Positions 31,966-43,292 of a stretch of 64,000 nt of DNA are shown here, one piece after another. The stretch lies in the NCBI GenBank assembly GCA_030765065.1, contig CM060978.1:111891692-111955691 (forward strand), given 5' to 3'. The notes under the pieces are model-generated. The model searched no databases, was not told the DNA's origin, and was given only the letters and a program-made list of their open reading frames with translations. A program made the translations under genes and the position numbers. The DNA comes from Deroplatys truncata (lineage: Eukaryota > Arthropoda > Insecta > Mantodea > Mantidae). Every line of letters starts with the position of its first letter. The first letter of the stretch is position 1.

Positions 31966-32570
31966 GATGCTATAGTAGAAAACATTCCTGATAAATGTGG
32001 TATGAAAAAGGTTATTTATGTCATCGTCAGTCACTGCATGTCAACAGACAACAAAGCCCAGCATGGCAAATGTCCCACTGGCACTGACTCCTGGTGCTTT
32101 TACAACTAAAGTATAGCTAATGTACACAACCTGATACCAATGATAAAATGTCCATACAGCTTTCTGAATCAACCGTTTCCAAGATAATGCCTGTCTACCA
32201 AAGACAAGCCTGTGATAGCTGCTGCATAAATGTATAAGAGACGTTACACAAAATCAACACGAATGGCTGCGTGCCACGTTATGGAGGAATGTCCAAAAGA
32301 AATATTTGTATCAAAGAAGAGCATCACAATTGCTGTAACAAATGCTGGTCAGAATTTAATATGGGGTGCTCAGCTACAAAAGAAATGAAATCTACTATAA
32401 AGAATTGTACAATTTTCAGTGAATCAGATGTGATTATGAAAAGTTGCGACAACAGAAGAAAATATGAGTGTGCTCGATGTTCAACTCAGAAGAAGCAAAC
32501 AGCTTGCAGGAAGAGTAAATTACAAACATGAAAAAGGATGGGAAAACGTATATTTCAGGGCAGTTATAAG
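31966..32570 (+). pseudogene. Mutator-like transposase-domain remnant
   Basis: From 31,966 an open stretch of 47 codons reads ...KKVIYVIVSHCMSTDNKAQH followed by GKCPTGTDSWCFYN and a stop. The HxxSTDxxxxHxxCPxGxDSWC pattern is, to my knowledge, that of the insect Mutator-like transposase domain. Downstream in another frame, KCIRDVTQNQHEWL and LWRNVQKK (about 32,225-32,300) match its CLxxxTQNxNExxNxxxW block. ITIAVTNA follows in a third frame at about 32,328. The open frame 32,271-32,531 is mostly a wrong-frame shadow. Multiple frameshifts; no full gene. The fragment starts ten bases after copy J ends. Confidence 0.65.
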
Positions 32571-32571
32571 T

Positions 32572-33279
32572 ACCTCATAAGCTGTAAATTTAAAAAGAAT
32601 ATGCATTTAGAAATACATATTTTTTTCTCAGTTTCATTTTTTCACATGAAATTGATTCCTTCCATTTCAGGTTTGCTGTGATTTGTATGTAAATTTGCAC
32701 ACATCTTCTCAAATATAATATATAAAGATTCCAGAATGAATTTTTACGATTGCTTTACTCATTGGCTCACAAAAATTAATTTATACTAAAAATCAAAGAA
32801 ATTTTTACATCAACTTCATAAAAAGAAAAATTCATTTCTATACAAATAATATCAACTTCAAAAAAATGTTTAGGTTTCCTTGCACTGTACTAAAGTATAG
32901 GAAAATGTCACTATCGTACTTCTCTGACAAATGTGCATGTGCATGGCAGTTTCAAGAGTTTTTGTTTGCTGATGAAAAGTATTCAAATGCATTATCTGAG
33001 AAACTATTTGAGCTAGAGCTTTGAGCTTTTGCACAGTCATTTTTCTATTTATCCATTAATTAAATGTGTCAATTTTTCAGTAAATAACTTTCAAATAAGT
33101 TACAAAATTCATTCCCAGTGTCCCTTAGGGGATGCGGGAGGGGGGGTTGAAAGACAAGCATGTGCGTTTTTTTTAATAGCGTAAATAAATGACTAGTATT
33201 CCACAATATACAGGACAAGTTCCAAACTTTAATTGGGATATAATATATGTTATTAAACAAAAAACGTATTTGTGGTACT

Positions 33280-33280
<1 letters not shown>
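32572..33280. other. unassigned AT-rich DNA
   Basis: Nothing recognised; it may include decayed flanks of the Mutator-like element. Confidence 0.3.

Positions 33281-33281
<1 letters not shown>

Positions 33282-33328
<47 letters not shown>
33282..33328. repeat. (AT)n microsatellite
   Basis: About 47 bp of perfect AT. It creates the poly-Ile-Tyr frame on the minus strand at 33,069-33,341. Confidence 0.95.
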
Positions 33329-33329
<1 letters not shown>

Positions 33330-33330
<1 letters not shown>

Positions 33331-34020
33331 ACTAAAACCAAACAAGGAAAGAAAGAATCTTATATTTCATAAGAAAATGTCCGTAACTACTTTAACTTGC
33401 GGATCTAAGAATTCGATCACGAATAGAAACCTTACTTCAGCAATTTAAAGCAATACCATATAGATACTATAGCCACTTAGCTTTCTTCTTGTGAACGCTC
33501 ACCAGCTGATCCCTTGTTTACAAAGGAAGGTAAAGATCACCTAAGATTTGAACGAATGGCTCACAAGTAAAACTGAAACTTCACGTGAATATTGATGGTG
33601 CAATCATAAGATAAGTGAGAGGAGTTACTTGAAGGCAAAGATTAAAATATGAACCCAAAAACTGTTATTAAATCATTAAATGATAAACATGAGAAGAATT
33701 TAATTTTCATCAACTGCTACACACAATGCTAGACCGTCTGTACAAGAATGGAAACAACCCAAAATGTATAAGGCCACCTGGTAGACTAAACATAAGACTG
33801 GAGCTGGATAGGTCAAAAGGTCTAAGCCATCAAGTGTTGTTGTTGATCGATAGTGGAGGATTTTCACACGAGACCCTGGCTTTAATTCACCCTTCAAAAC
33901 TTAGCTTTGTATTTAGTAGCTTTAGACTTCTTAGTTTTTGTAAACGAATTAAAAGCACACGAGGGAAGTGACGTTTGAAAATAAACTGTTTAGGGGAAAG
34001 AATAACATCTCAAAGAAGCC
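33330..34020. other. unassigned DNA
   Basis: The frame 33,726-33,971 has no recognisable features. No repeat was identified. Confidence 0.3.
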
Positions 34021-34039
34021 AACTCTTGGTGTTGGGGGG

Positions 34040-35160
34040 GGGTTCTGCCTCATATCCTGGAGTTCGAATATCGGCGAGTTGCCTGTATAAGGCTTTCCTG
34101 GGGTTTTCCATTTTTATAAAGCCCTGTCCACAGTGATTAACATTTAACAAAGCTTGTCAAATGCAACATGTTAGCAGTTTGCATGTTGGCCAAATTTCGA
34201 TTGCAGAATTGACTTAACATGTTAACCGAAAGAGTTGTACTTGACACTTTTAACATGTTGGATGTTTTCCGCTTTTAATGGAAAACTTTTTAAGTCAATT
34301 CGCTCTCTGTGTATGTGATTGGGTGAACTTCGGCAGCTTCCAGACTATAACCATGGCAGCGGTGTACTTCTGATTCCTTCACGCTATTGTGTTCGGTAGT
34401 TCTGTGTTGGCTCGCTCTGTGTTCGTATCCTTGATTTTGTTTGCTTCATGTGAAGTTCTGAAATGGACGAAAGAAACGACACTTTCATTAATAAAATCTT
34501 TGTTGAGGCTATCGTTATGAAGCATTGTAATGTATGCAATAAAAAGAATAGACAATTATACCAAACTATGTGTAATTTACTGTTGTTCCAGAGAAAATAT
34601 CAGAAAAAAAATAGCTTCACTTTGCTAGAGAATTGCAAAAGAGGCCCAAGTCTGGTTGCTGGAATGGCTGCTCTCAAATGTGTGTCCTTTTTATGAATTA
34701 TGGGTTAGAAACCTTGTTCAAAACAAAGTTGAAGTCACTCTGACTTGTTCTCAAGAAACTGAAGACAAACCTGCTCTGAATTTTAAACTCATCAAAATAT
34801 TTTCACTGCTGTGCCGATTAACAAGATGAGCCTCATCACCTACTTTTCTTTTTATTAAATATCAAGCACAGATACAAATAGCAATAGTCAAATCCTGATC
34901 ACTGGAGTCCATGTTGCTTTTAGTTGAGAGATTTTGTTGTTCCAACAAGTCAACTGGTGTGGATGGAATGTTAAACGTTCACAGTTATTACATGTTGAAG
35001 GCATTTAACATGTTGAATGAAACATTTTGTTAACTGTGCAAGTTAACTGTTGATATGTTGAACAGTGTGACTCGCCTTAAGGCAGATGTCAGGTAACTCC
35101 AGGTTCTATTGCCTACGGCATCATTCTAGTCCTTTCATTCGCCGCCCAGTGCGACCTACC
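34040..35160 (+). repeat. SINE-like repeat split by a Harbinger-like element
   Basis: A weak B-box (GGAGTTCGAATATCGG, about 34,060) leads to GCTTTCCTGGGGTTTTCC on the left of the insertion. AGGCAGATGTCAGGTAACTC and TATTGCCTACGGC follow on the right. Together these read like one insect SINE body (TTTCCxxGGGGTTTTCC...AATGYCAGGxTAACTCC...TTGCCTACGGC) cut at TAA. Confidence 0.5.
34120..35077. mobile_element. PIF/Harbinger-like DNA transposon, 958 bp
   Basis: The ends are imperfect inverted repeats: AGCCCTGTCCACAGTGATTA on the left against AGGCGAGTCACACTGTTCAA on the reverse-complemented right, both continuing into AACATxTxAAC. A TAA flanks each side (34,117-34,119 and 35,078-35,080), which fits the 3-bp TWA duplications of PIF/Harbinger elements. 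AACATGTT-type words recur near both ends. The internal frame 34,463-34,696 (MDERNDTFINKIFVEAIVMK...) starts well but shows no domain I can name. It may be a decayed accessory or transposase exon. Confidence 0.7.
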
Positions 35161-35164
35161 GTTT

Positions 35165-35640
35165 AAGAACAAAATTACAAATACATCCCTAAGAGATTTC
35201 ATGTTTGAAGTTTAAAGTAGCTGGTATAAGTGAACACGAGCTCTGCGCATTCACAGAGCCAACAGAGCAATGATGTTGGCGACAAGGAAGAAATTAGCAA
35301 ATAAGAAGGTAATAGAGTATGGAAACGAATAACGCGTCGCAATGACGACGATAAAGCCAACTCTCACAAGTGATGACAAAGGATACTCGCGAGAGAAAGA
35401 TTAAACAGCGGCAGGTCCGTGGTCGTGCACATCAGTCTCTCTGTTTGGGGAGATGGTGCAGGGATGACAATTACACACATACTTGTTAATAATCAATGCA
35501 ATTTTTATTAGGAGTGGAATGGTAACTATATTATTTCAACTTCTGGTCTTTATCACATAAAATATTTTATGTGTATGACTTTTTAGAAAAAGAGCGTTGA
35601 AGATGGTTTTTCTACAAGTTTAGTGTTTATATTACATATT
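35165..35640. other. unassigned DNA
   Basis: Nothing recognised between the SINE-like sequence and the next copy of the 860-bp repeat. Confidence 0.3.
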
Positions 35641-35644
35641 ATTA

Positions 35645-37153
35645 GTATTGCATTCACTTTACACTCTCTACTCGCTCTTCTACAACATTATTCTTACAAA
35701 AGTTCCCTCTTCCTTCTAGTCTTTCACCCACTTCTTGATATTCGAGATAAATTTCCATTACACATTTCGTTTTACGTATAAAAAGGATCCAATAGGCTAA
35801 ACTCTAAAGCGAGAGTCAGACTTTTAAAAAGCGCATTGCCATGTGATGCCTTTTAAAGGTCCACGCTCATTGCACGACCACGAAAGACGAATAGGGAAAA
35901 GTATTTGAAAATCCCAACTAATAACAAAGAATATCTTCGAAGTGCTTAAAACCACAAACAATTTGACAAATGGTAGATTTAACGAAACCGTTGCACTTGT
36001 ACTATTTGAGAATTACGGCTTACTAGTTATACAAGGAATTTAGAAAAATCAAGATACACATTTTATTACTTTCTCTACCACGTGCATAGTAGGTAGAAAA
36101 GATATTGCATTCTATCCAAAAATTCAATTCCGAAATTTCACAGGAAATATATATTTTGAGACGCATTTTTAGAAAAAAAAAGGTCCGCGTGTGTGCGTGT
36201 GTCTGAACAGCATAACTCAAAAATGAAAAGTCGTATGAACGCCAAACTTGGTATTTAGGTTCAATACCTTCCAAAGATGCGACACGAAGATTTTTAAGAA
36301 AATCCCCCACCCCAAACTACCCATTATATTGAACATTTTTGTGAAACTTTTTATTTCTAAAAACTGCTAACAGTTTTGATTAAAATACCATATAATAAAG
36401 ATATTTACATGAAAAATAAAATGTATATCTTGAATTTCTAGAAATAACCTGTGCAGCCCTCTTCATTCGGAAGAAATTTTGCATAATTTTGTATAACTGG
36501 TAAACGCTAAACGATAGACGGAAACGTACCACACAAAAAATGTAGATTTCTTTAAAAATCACAATTTATTTCAAATAACTTTTTGTAGCATCAGCCATTT
36601 CCGAGATATCCGTTATTAATGGTTCGGATTGTTCAATACTGATTCTTTTCAAGTCCTCGATTTTCAGTTGTTTCCCTTTGTGTCTATAACGAAGTGTGCA
36701 ACGTACTATTTCTGTAAAGGTTTATTTGGATTAAAATGAAGCAGATAGGAAAATAAACCTTTGTGCAGCCACTAATAACCGATAGAAGGTAGAGAAAGTA
36801 ATATGAATATAATATCATATGTGTTACAAATATAACATAATCGTTAGAGCCATTTTTGAGAAAAAAACGAACATTTTCCATGTAAAGGGTAGTACGGGTG
36901 GCGAGATTTTCTTGAAAACCTTCGCGTCGCAACCTTGGAAGACGCTGAACTTTAATACAAAGTTTGGTATTTAGTCGACTCTTCTTATTTTTTATACTGT
37001 GTACACACACACACGCACATGCACACACTTACTTTTGTTTAAAATGATCTGCTTTGGATTCAGGGAGTCTCAAAACGTGTAGATATTCCGGTAAAATCTC
37101 GGTATGGAATGCAATAGTTCCTCTAGTTAATATAGGAAGCAGCGGAGAAAGCA
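35645..37153 (+). repeat. 860-bp repeat, copy K/L (split by copy K')
   Basis: The left half (35,645-36,065) runs from CTTTACACTCTCTACTCGC to AGATACACATTTTAT. The right half (about 36,816-37,153) resumes at AATCGTTAGAGCCATTTTTG and ends AGCGGAGAAAGCAA. The interruption falls at the ACATTTTATTTGTCATG block of the family. Both halves are similarly diverged, supporting a single old copy. Confidence 0.7.
36066..36815 (-). repeat. 860-bp repeat, copy K' (nested in K/L)
   Basis: Minus-oriented, starting TTACTTTCTCTACCACG and ending GGTAGAGAAAGTAATATG. Its CA/TG tract is short (GCGTGTGTGCGTGTGTC). Differences from the family at its left end are nearly all G-to-A and C-to-T. Confidence 0.8.
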
Positions 37154-37159
37154 AAAAGA

Positions 37160-38735
37160 TGTACCCACAAGAAAACTTGAACCGTGTCATAGACTGCAAC
37201 ATTTTAAAGCGTTTCTAGTGAGGCTTTTTGTCTTCTAATTACTCTTTCGTCAGTCAGTTACCATCACATCCGGCAGCTCGACCGTCACTCACTGCATTGT
37301 CACGAAAGGTTGCTTCCGGTTCCGGTAGTATCATTTGCTTTAAAGTGTTTCTAGTGCGGCACTACAGCTCTCGTGAAGCCTGAGTTGGTCACATTTTATA
37401 ATAATTGTATTAAAGCAATTAATTGTGAGCTTGCAAGAGAATTTGGTTCATTTTATTAACTTTTTGTTGAACAACCTGCAACGTTTCATTCCCTGTCGTT
37501 TTCCTGTTCCGTGTTTACCTTCCCTACCACTTAATGTATAGTAGGAGAGCAATAATACTATAGTTATGCAATAAACATGTCACCCAAAGTATGTATTTTA
37601 AGATTCATTGAACCCCGTCTCCCTCAAAGAATTTTAGAAGCGCGCGCGTTTTATCTTCTGTTTGGTCTCGTAGTTATTATTATAAACACAAAAGCTAAAT
37701 GGTTTTCACGGAATGCAGAAACGCTTAAGATATAAATGAAGCAGAAGTGAAGCTGGTGAATATGAAGATTGCACAATGTGAGGCCACCAAGTTAACTGCT
37801 TTGAAAAGCACATAGTCTATGACCATGGAGGAAAAATAATTTTCTTAGTTGTTAATTATAAAATATATTTCACCGATTCCTAATGTTAGCTGGACACATT
37901 TATTCAATTATTTAGCTTATTCTGCCAACGAACTTGATTACGACATAAGTACAAAGGAAATAAAGCAAAACTTTCTTAAATGAGGGTTATTAAAATATTT
38001 TGATATTGGTATCACCCTTCATTGCCTAATCTCTCAGTACAGCTGTACTTGTTGCCAGTTGCACTTTTGGCAGTGAAATTCAGAAAATATCCTGATATCT
38101 TCGGCCGTCCTTGCTTCGCTGCTTTCGTATTGTTACAAGCCAGTGTTGGTTGTTCTCTTCTAAATTTCATTTTAAATTTTAAATAGTAAGTTTCAATAGT
38201 AAAGGTTTTGAGATTAGGCAGTTAAGGATTACCAACTGTCGTGTGAAATATAGTGCTATATTTTTCTATGTTTCAACTTAAAGCAAATGCACTATAGTAG
38301 ATGTGTCCCTTTGAGAGCAAAACCTATAATGTATTTCAGATATTTTATATTATGTTGTCATTAAGAATATTTATTGTGCAAAACAGGGTTTTATTTAGTT
38401 ATATATTTAAACGTGGTTATTTTAAGTGATGAAGAGTAAAGCTGTTGCTTGAAGTTATATATTCATATGGGAATAAGCTAGCACTGTGCAAGTAAAACAG
38501 GACGTCACTGCATGTGCGAAAAGGTAAACAGATATACACATCTCCTCTTTGTTACACACACTCCACCTGTGAAGGCCAGTAGAATGCCTTCCAAAACTGC
38601 GGGGACGGCATAAACGGGAGCGAGTGACATAGGATTTGTAAATCCTTTAGTTTTTTAGTAATTTATGAATTGAAATCAGGTGTTTTATAGTCTTATGTTC
38701 GTCAGTGAATGGTGAACGAATTATCAAAATCGTTG
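37160..38735. other. unassigned DNA, about 1.6 kb
   Basis: No open frame of note. Two similar words, TTTAAAGCGTTTCTAGTG (about 37,204) and TTTAAAGTGTTTCTAGTG (about 37,338), lie 135 bp apart and may mark a local duplication. GC-richer around 37,250-37,350. Confidence 0.35.
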
Positions 38736-38742
38736 AGTGGTT

Positions 38743-39642
38743 TTACATTCTTTACTACGTACAGTAAGTAGGGGAAGTATTGTATTCCACCCAAAAATTC
38801 GATACCGAGATTTCACCGGAAATACATGTTTTGAGACACCCTAATCCCAAAAAAGCATTTTTGGAAACATGTCCGTGTGTGTGTCTGTCTGTGAAAGCAT
38901 AACTCAGAAACGAACAGTTGGATAAACACCAAACTTGGTATTTAGGTTCAGTATCTTCCAGAGATGCGACACGAAGGTTTTCAAGAAAATCCCCCCACCC
39001 CAGATTACCCTTTACATGGAAGATTTTTGGAAACTTTTAATTTTCTCAAAAATGGCTCTAACGATTTTGATTAAAATATCATATGTTTAAGATATTTTCA
39101 TGATAAATAAAATGTATATCTTGAATTTTCTGGAAATGTCTCCAAAAGTATTCTTCATTGTGAACGACTTTTGCATAACTGGTAAACCATAAGAGATAGA
39201 CAAAATTTTACTGCACAGAAAATGGAGATCGCATTAAAATACACAATTTATGTCATATACATTTTTTTTGTTGAGTGAACCATTTTTGAGATATTGCTTG
39301 TTATTCCATTAAATTTTTCAATACTTATTTTCTCAAATGGGAATTCGTTATTCATTTTTTTGTCTTGGATATGCAAAGAGTATTAATCTGTGGCAAGGGG
39401 AATGGTGCTGCACCTAGCAACCAGCTATTAAGAGATATGTATGTGCTTAAAGGCTACTGTATTTCTATATTGCCCTTGTAAATATATATTCCCCTTACAT
39501 ATACAAGAAACTTAGCAATAAGATAGAGTCTACAAATGTTTATCTCGATTAACATGAAGTAGATGGAGAATAAGCGTTTGTAAAAATAGTTTGTACAAGA
39601 GTAGAGAAAGTCATGCGAGTGTAACACATCAGATTTTTTAAG
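38743..39642 (-). repeat. 860-bp repeat, copy M (complete, solitary)
   Basis: Complete minus copy from CTTTACTACGTACAGTAAG to GTAGAGAAAGTCATGCGAG and CACATCAGATTTTTT. It shares a GGCAAGGGGAATGGTGCTG-type segment with array unit E. The flanks carry TTACAT on both sides (left 38,743-38,748, right about 39,642-39,647), a possible but unproven target duplication. Confidence 0.95.
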
Positions 39643-39644
39643 AT

Positions 39645-40365
39645 TACATCCATCCATCTATCCATCCTCTCTTTACAACATTATTATAGATTAATGTCCA
39701 ATATATTGACAATAAATTGGGCTTTTAAACTTAGATAAATCTAAATAAATGGAAGGGCGTTCTAAAGAATCTTTTTATTCGTCTGGACACTATTTGAAGT
39801 TAATGAGCCTCGTAGCATTATTGAAGTAATAAGAATGTGTTATTCACGATTTGTCCGTGAATAAGAGTTGTTGGTATGAGGTTAGCACAAATCAGCAAAT
39901 GTATTTAATCTCGCTGGGCAGTTAGGGGCGCCATATTGGCGGACTCTACCCCTCTCTGCCTCTTATCTCCATTGAACTACTCAAGCTTTAAGAGAATAAT
40001 GACCCAACAATTGGCACTGTTGCTGGGGTACAGTACATACTCTCTTAATAAACATTCTACTGGACTGCAGATTCTTTATGCCTTGGAAATCATGGGGGCT
40101 GATTATCTCGAAGATGAATGTACATTGTATAAAGGAACCGATAGATGGATTCTCAAGCATGAAATGACGAAAGGAGTATCTTAAGCCAAAAGCAGTGTAC
40201 AGCCTAAGACAAAATAAATGAGCAATAGGCCTGGAAGGGAGTTCGATTTCGGAAAACGTCGGAAGCATTCGTTGAGCGTTCACAATACATGATTTAATAC
40301 TTCCCTAAGTTCATTTAAAAGCTATGCGATAACTAGGAAGATGGCTTTTAGTTTGGTTGTGTGCA
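39645..40365. other. unassigned DNA
   Basis: A perfect 9-bp hairpin (TTATTCACG...CGTGAATAA, 39,840-39,864) is the only feature noted. The 82-codon frame at 39,936-40,184 begins with a plausible ATG but shows no domain; I do not call it a gene. Confidence 0.3.
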
Positions 40366-40367
40366 TG

Positions 40368-40440
40368 GTAGCCGAGCGGTGAAACGCATGTGTATGGTTG
40401 CACGGTGCGCGATTGCCTGGAAACAGTATGGAATTTTAGG
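40368..40440 (+). repeat. tRNA-like A-box fragment
   Basis: GCATGGTAGCCGAGCGGTGA resembles the Leu/Ser tRNA D-arm. No matching B-box or acceptor stem follows, so it is a SINE or tRNA pseudogene remnant. Confidence 0.4.
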
Positions 40441-40494
40441 GTCAACATATAGCGTCCAGTTCTTGAACGTTTGACTATCGCTGTTCTCTTTAAA

Positions 40495-40638
40495 TCTATA
40501 ACGAAAAGTGTAATTTAGCTATTTCAGCAAGGTAAAATAAGGTAAATAGAAAAAAATAAGCTTTAATAAGAATAAGTTGTATACCCACTAATAAACGATA
40601 GGGGTAGAGAATGTCTTGAGAATGTGTCACATCAGATT
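40495..40638 (-). repeat. 860-bp repeat, copy N (left-end fragment)
   Basis: About 140 bp covering only the family's left end on the minus strand, finishing GGTAGAGAATGTCTTGAG and GTCACATCAGATTTTT. Confidence 0.75.
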
Positions 40639-40639
40639 T

Positions 40640-42475
40640 TTCATTTAGGACTGTAATATTTACTTATTTCTTACATAGTTTGAAAACGAAAAGAAGAGTG
40701 TTTCAATTTTTATATGTGAGCATAAAATCAAATACGCCTTAGGAATTGGATATTATATTATAGTATGCATTTTTCTGGAAAAAAATTATAGCTATGCTCG
40801 GTATAAGAACCTCGGTAGGCCTTATTACTACGTACCTGCTTATAACAGCTCGGCTTCAGCACATATTTGGTGATTGGGACTCAATATGAAGGGTGACAAT
40901 AGAACGAAGCTAAGGGCACGCGTCCCGAGACATCATTGTGAACCGGTCGCGGAAACGATTTGGATTGACAAACGCTTGAGAGTCTGCTCAATTTTTTTTT
41001 GGGGGGGGTCTTAGGGTGTACAAATGCACAATTCTTTTGATGTAGTTCCATTCTTTGGCTTTATATAGATCCATTCACTTATTATCGTTAGGCATTAGAT
41101 ACTCTGTATTGTCATAAATTATTTACATGCTCTGTTTTGGATAAGGAAGCGAGAAATGAAATTTTAAGAATTAAATCAACAGAGAGAAAGTATGAACTTG
41201 ACTCTAAAAACATTACTTTTCTCTCTAATGGATTTACTTTTTATTTTATACGTGATATTTTTTCTATTTATTGTTCTTGTAGATAAGTATTTAACATTCT
41301 ATAATACTTAAAGCAATCCCGAGTTTACATTTTAATACGAACACTGAGGCCTACTATTCAGACTAAAAACATGCGATTTTATAAATGTAATATTAAATAT
41401 AAATGAAAATGTACTTATGAAAACTTAGTATTGTTTTAAAGGATGAACCTTAACCATACCCTACAATGAATGATGATTAGGAATTAAATGATAGTATCCT
41501 TCCAGATATTTTTCAATATTATTTCGACACAAGATATTTGAAAGATTGTTTCTGCCTATGGGGAGAATAATAAAATGCTCAGTTAGACATTTTGAATGGG
41601 AAGGCAGCATACAACTTACCGAGTGTTTCAGTGGGATTTTCCCCACTTTTAAGTATTGTATTTTTTAATTATTTCTGAAAAAATAGAGGTAAATATTATG
41701 TGCTGCTTAAAATACCTCTTCCTTAGACACACTTTTTACACGCCTCAACATGTCTATATCGGTATTGTTTACTTTGGCTGTTACGTATGAAGATCTTGGA
41801 TGGTATAATGTCCGATTCTGTGGACCATTTCCTTAAGATAGCCCCATAAAAATAATAACATCAAATCTGATGACCTTGTAAACCAAAAGAGCACAAAGAA
41901 GCTGCTAATGTTTGCTACAGATGCATTAGAGGCATGGTATATGGCTTCAGTCTTTTGAAAGCATTCCCTTGTCTTCAACTTTGTCTATCCGAATGTAGTC
42001 CGTGGAGTTACACCGGCAGTTACAGTTTCTTTTAAAGAAAAATCGGTTCACTGATCCTGAGAATAGACATAACTTGGTGGAGGAGGAATTTTTCCACCCA
42101 GTACTTCCAACTTCACATTTTATTTTGAATTGCATTAAGTAAACCATAAGATTGTATTTATATTTAAATTAGTAGAGTAATATTCGCTTGACATAAGTGT
42201 GCATTATGAACTTTTTATCACAATAACACTATAGTGACAAAACTATCAAGCGGACTGAGTTTTGAGGTTCAGTGCTAGTGTGTGTTTCAACCACGGGCTT
42301 AAACACGGCGTTCCAGAGTGCCTTTTCACTTCTTGAAGTTATATTTAATAGTTGTGCACGGCGCGTCGGTGATGTTGATTGTAGCTATGTTGCAGGGGTT
42401 TCAGGGTTGGTATAAATGTTTATCAGTTACGAGTTGTAGATAATGTATGCATAAAGTACAGTACGAATTACAGTA
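40640..42475. other. unassigned AT-rich DNA, about 1.8 kb
   Basis: No gene or named repeat. A T9-G8 junction lies at about 40,992-41,008. Frames on the minus strand at 41,461-42,147 are short and featureless. Confidence 0.35.
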
Positions 42476-42479
42476 TAAA

Positions 42480-42600
42480 ACTTTTGAAGACTTGAACTCG
42501 CAACCCTTTCGTTATAAACCCGCCGACCCCTAACCACTCTTACAAAAGCACAGGTGCAGGATACGCAGGTCAAAGCAGCTACCTAACAGGTAATCTTCAA
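42480..42600 (-). repeat. tRNA-like pseudogene or SINE head
   Basis: On the minus strand GAGTGGTTAGGGGTCGGCGG leads to a TTTATAA loop and GGGTTGCGAGTTCAAGTC, resembling D-arm, anticodon arm and B-box. Acceptor pairing is absent. It adjoins the inverted-repeat unit at 42,612-42,703. Confidence 0.5.
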
Positions 42601-42611
42601 ATATCATGATT

Positions 42612-42703
42612 ACCAACCGCGCCGTATTTCAAGTGTGCAGATATTCTTTCGTACGTTAAGAGCGGGGCAATTCCAAGTAAACACAGGTCGGTGAGGAATT
42701 AGC
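42612..42703 (-). repeat. Inverted repeat unit, partner of 43.63-43.75 kb
   Basis: Reverse-complemented, this matches 43,628-43,745 over about 95 bp. It shares TGTGTTTACTTGGAATTG, then TTAACGnACGAA, and AAATACGGCGCGGTTGG. Confidence 0.75.
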
Positions 42704-42712
42704 GTGAGCGAG

Positions 42713-42765
42713 CTTCTTCTTCTTTTTCTTCTTCTTCTTCTTCTTCTTGTTCTTCTACTTCTTCA
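42713..42765. repeat. (TTC)n microsatellite
   Basis: About 50 bp of interrupted TTC repeats. Confidence 0.9.
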
Positions 42766-42906
42766 AGTTCCATTTATACCCCCGTCTTTAACTACAATGG
42801 TCTTATCGGCGGCCTTTCCTTTGGAACATATTATTGCCTATAGGCAATGGTGTTAACTCGTAATAGCTTGTTTTGGGTTTCTAGTAAACTTTGTGCTTTA
42901 ATCATT

Positions 42907-42908
<2 letters not shown>

Positions 42909-42948
<40 letters not shown>

Positions 42949-42949
42949 C
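42909..42949. repeat. (TC)n/(CA)n microsatellite
   Basis: TC repeats passing into a short CA run, at the position of the TGTGTATGTG stretch in the adjacent family 2 SINE. Confidence 0.9.
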
Positions 42950-43095
42950 GTTCATACTTCCAGGCTCTGGGGAGGATAGAGAATAATCTTGGCTAGAGAA
43001 AAACTCCCATTCTCCACCTGGAAATCGAACCTGGGACCCTTTGCACAGCAAGCAAGAACTCTACCGACTGAGCTACGGGGCCAGCCGAGCTTGGC
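42950..43095 (-). repeat. tRNA-headed SINE, family 2, copy 2
   Basis: On the minus strand: A-box CCGTAGCTCAGTCGGTAGAG, B-box CAGGTTCGATTTCC, then GGGAGTTTTTCTCTAGCCAA, GATTATTCTC and GAGCCTGGAAGTATG. The body matches the copy at 24.13 kb. The head resembles a tRNA but the arms do not pair, so it is not a tRNA gene. The 84-codon frame over it (42,952-43,206 minus) is not a gene. Confidence 0.85.
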
Positions 43096-43264
43096 TCTAC
43101 TCCTTTTGCTTATTAGCAAATAATAATCGCGCTCATTGAGAGGCGGTTCCCAAGCTTGTACAGTCCGTGATGACAGACAAAAACAGATCCCTACACTAGA
43201 GTGCACTGTCCGTGATGACCGAAACGGTCTTAGATTCTTAGATTATTTTCAGCTTCAATTACAT

Positions 43265-43292
43265 AGACTTTATTTCCTCGAAAATAAAGTCT
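43265..43292. other. Perfect hairpin
   Basis: AGACTTTATTT and AAATAAAGTCT form an 11-bp stem with a 6-base loop. No neighbouring gene gives it a role. Confidence 0.6.

Noticed and set aside
43010-43085. tRNA-like sequence with good A- and B-boxes (minus)
   Set aside because: The acceptor stem does not pair and the sequence continues into a SINE body found elsewhere in the window.
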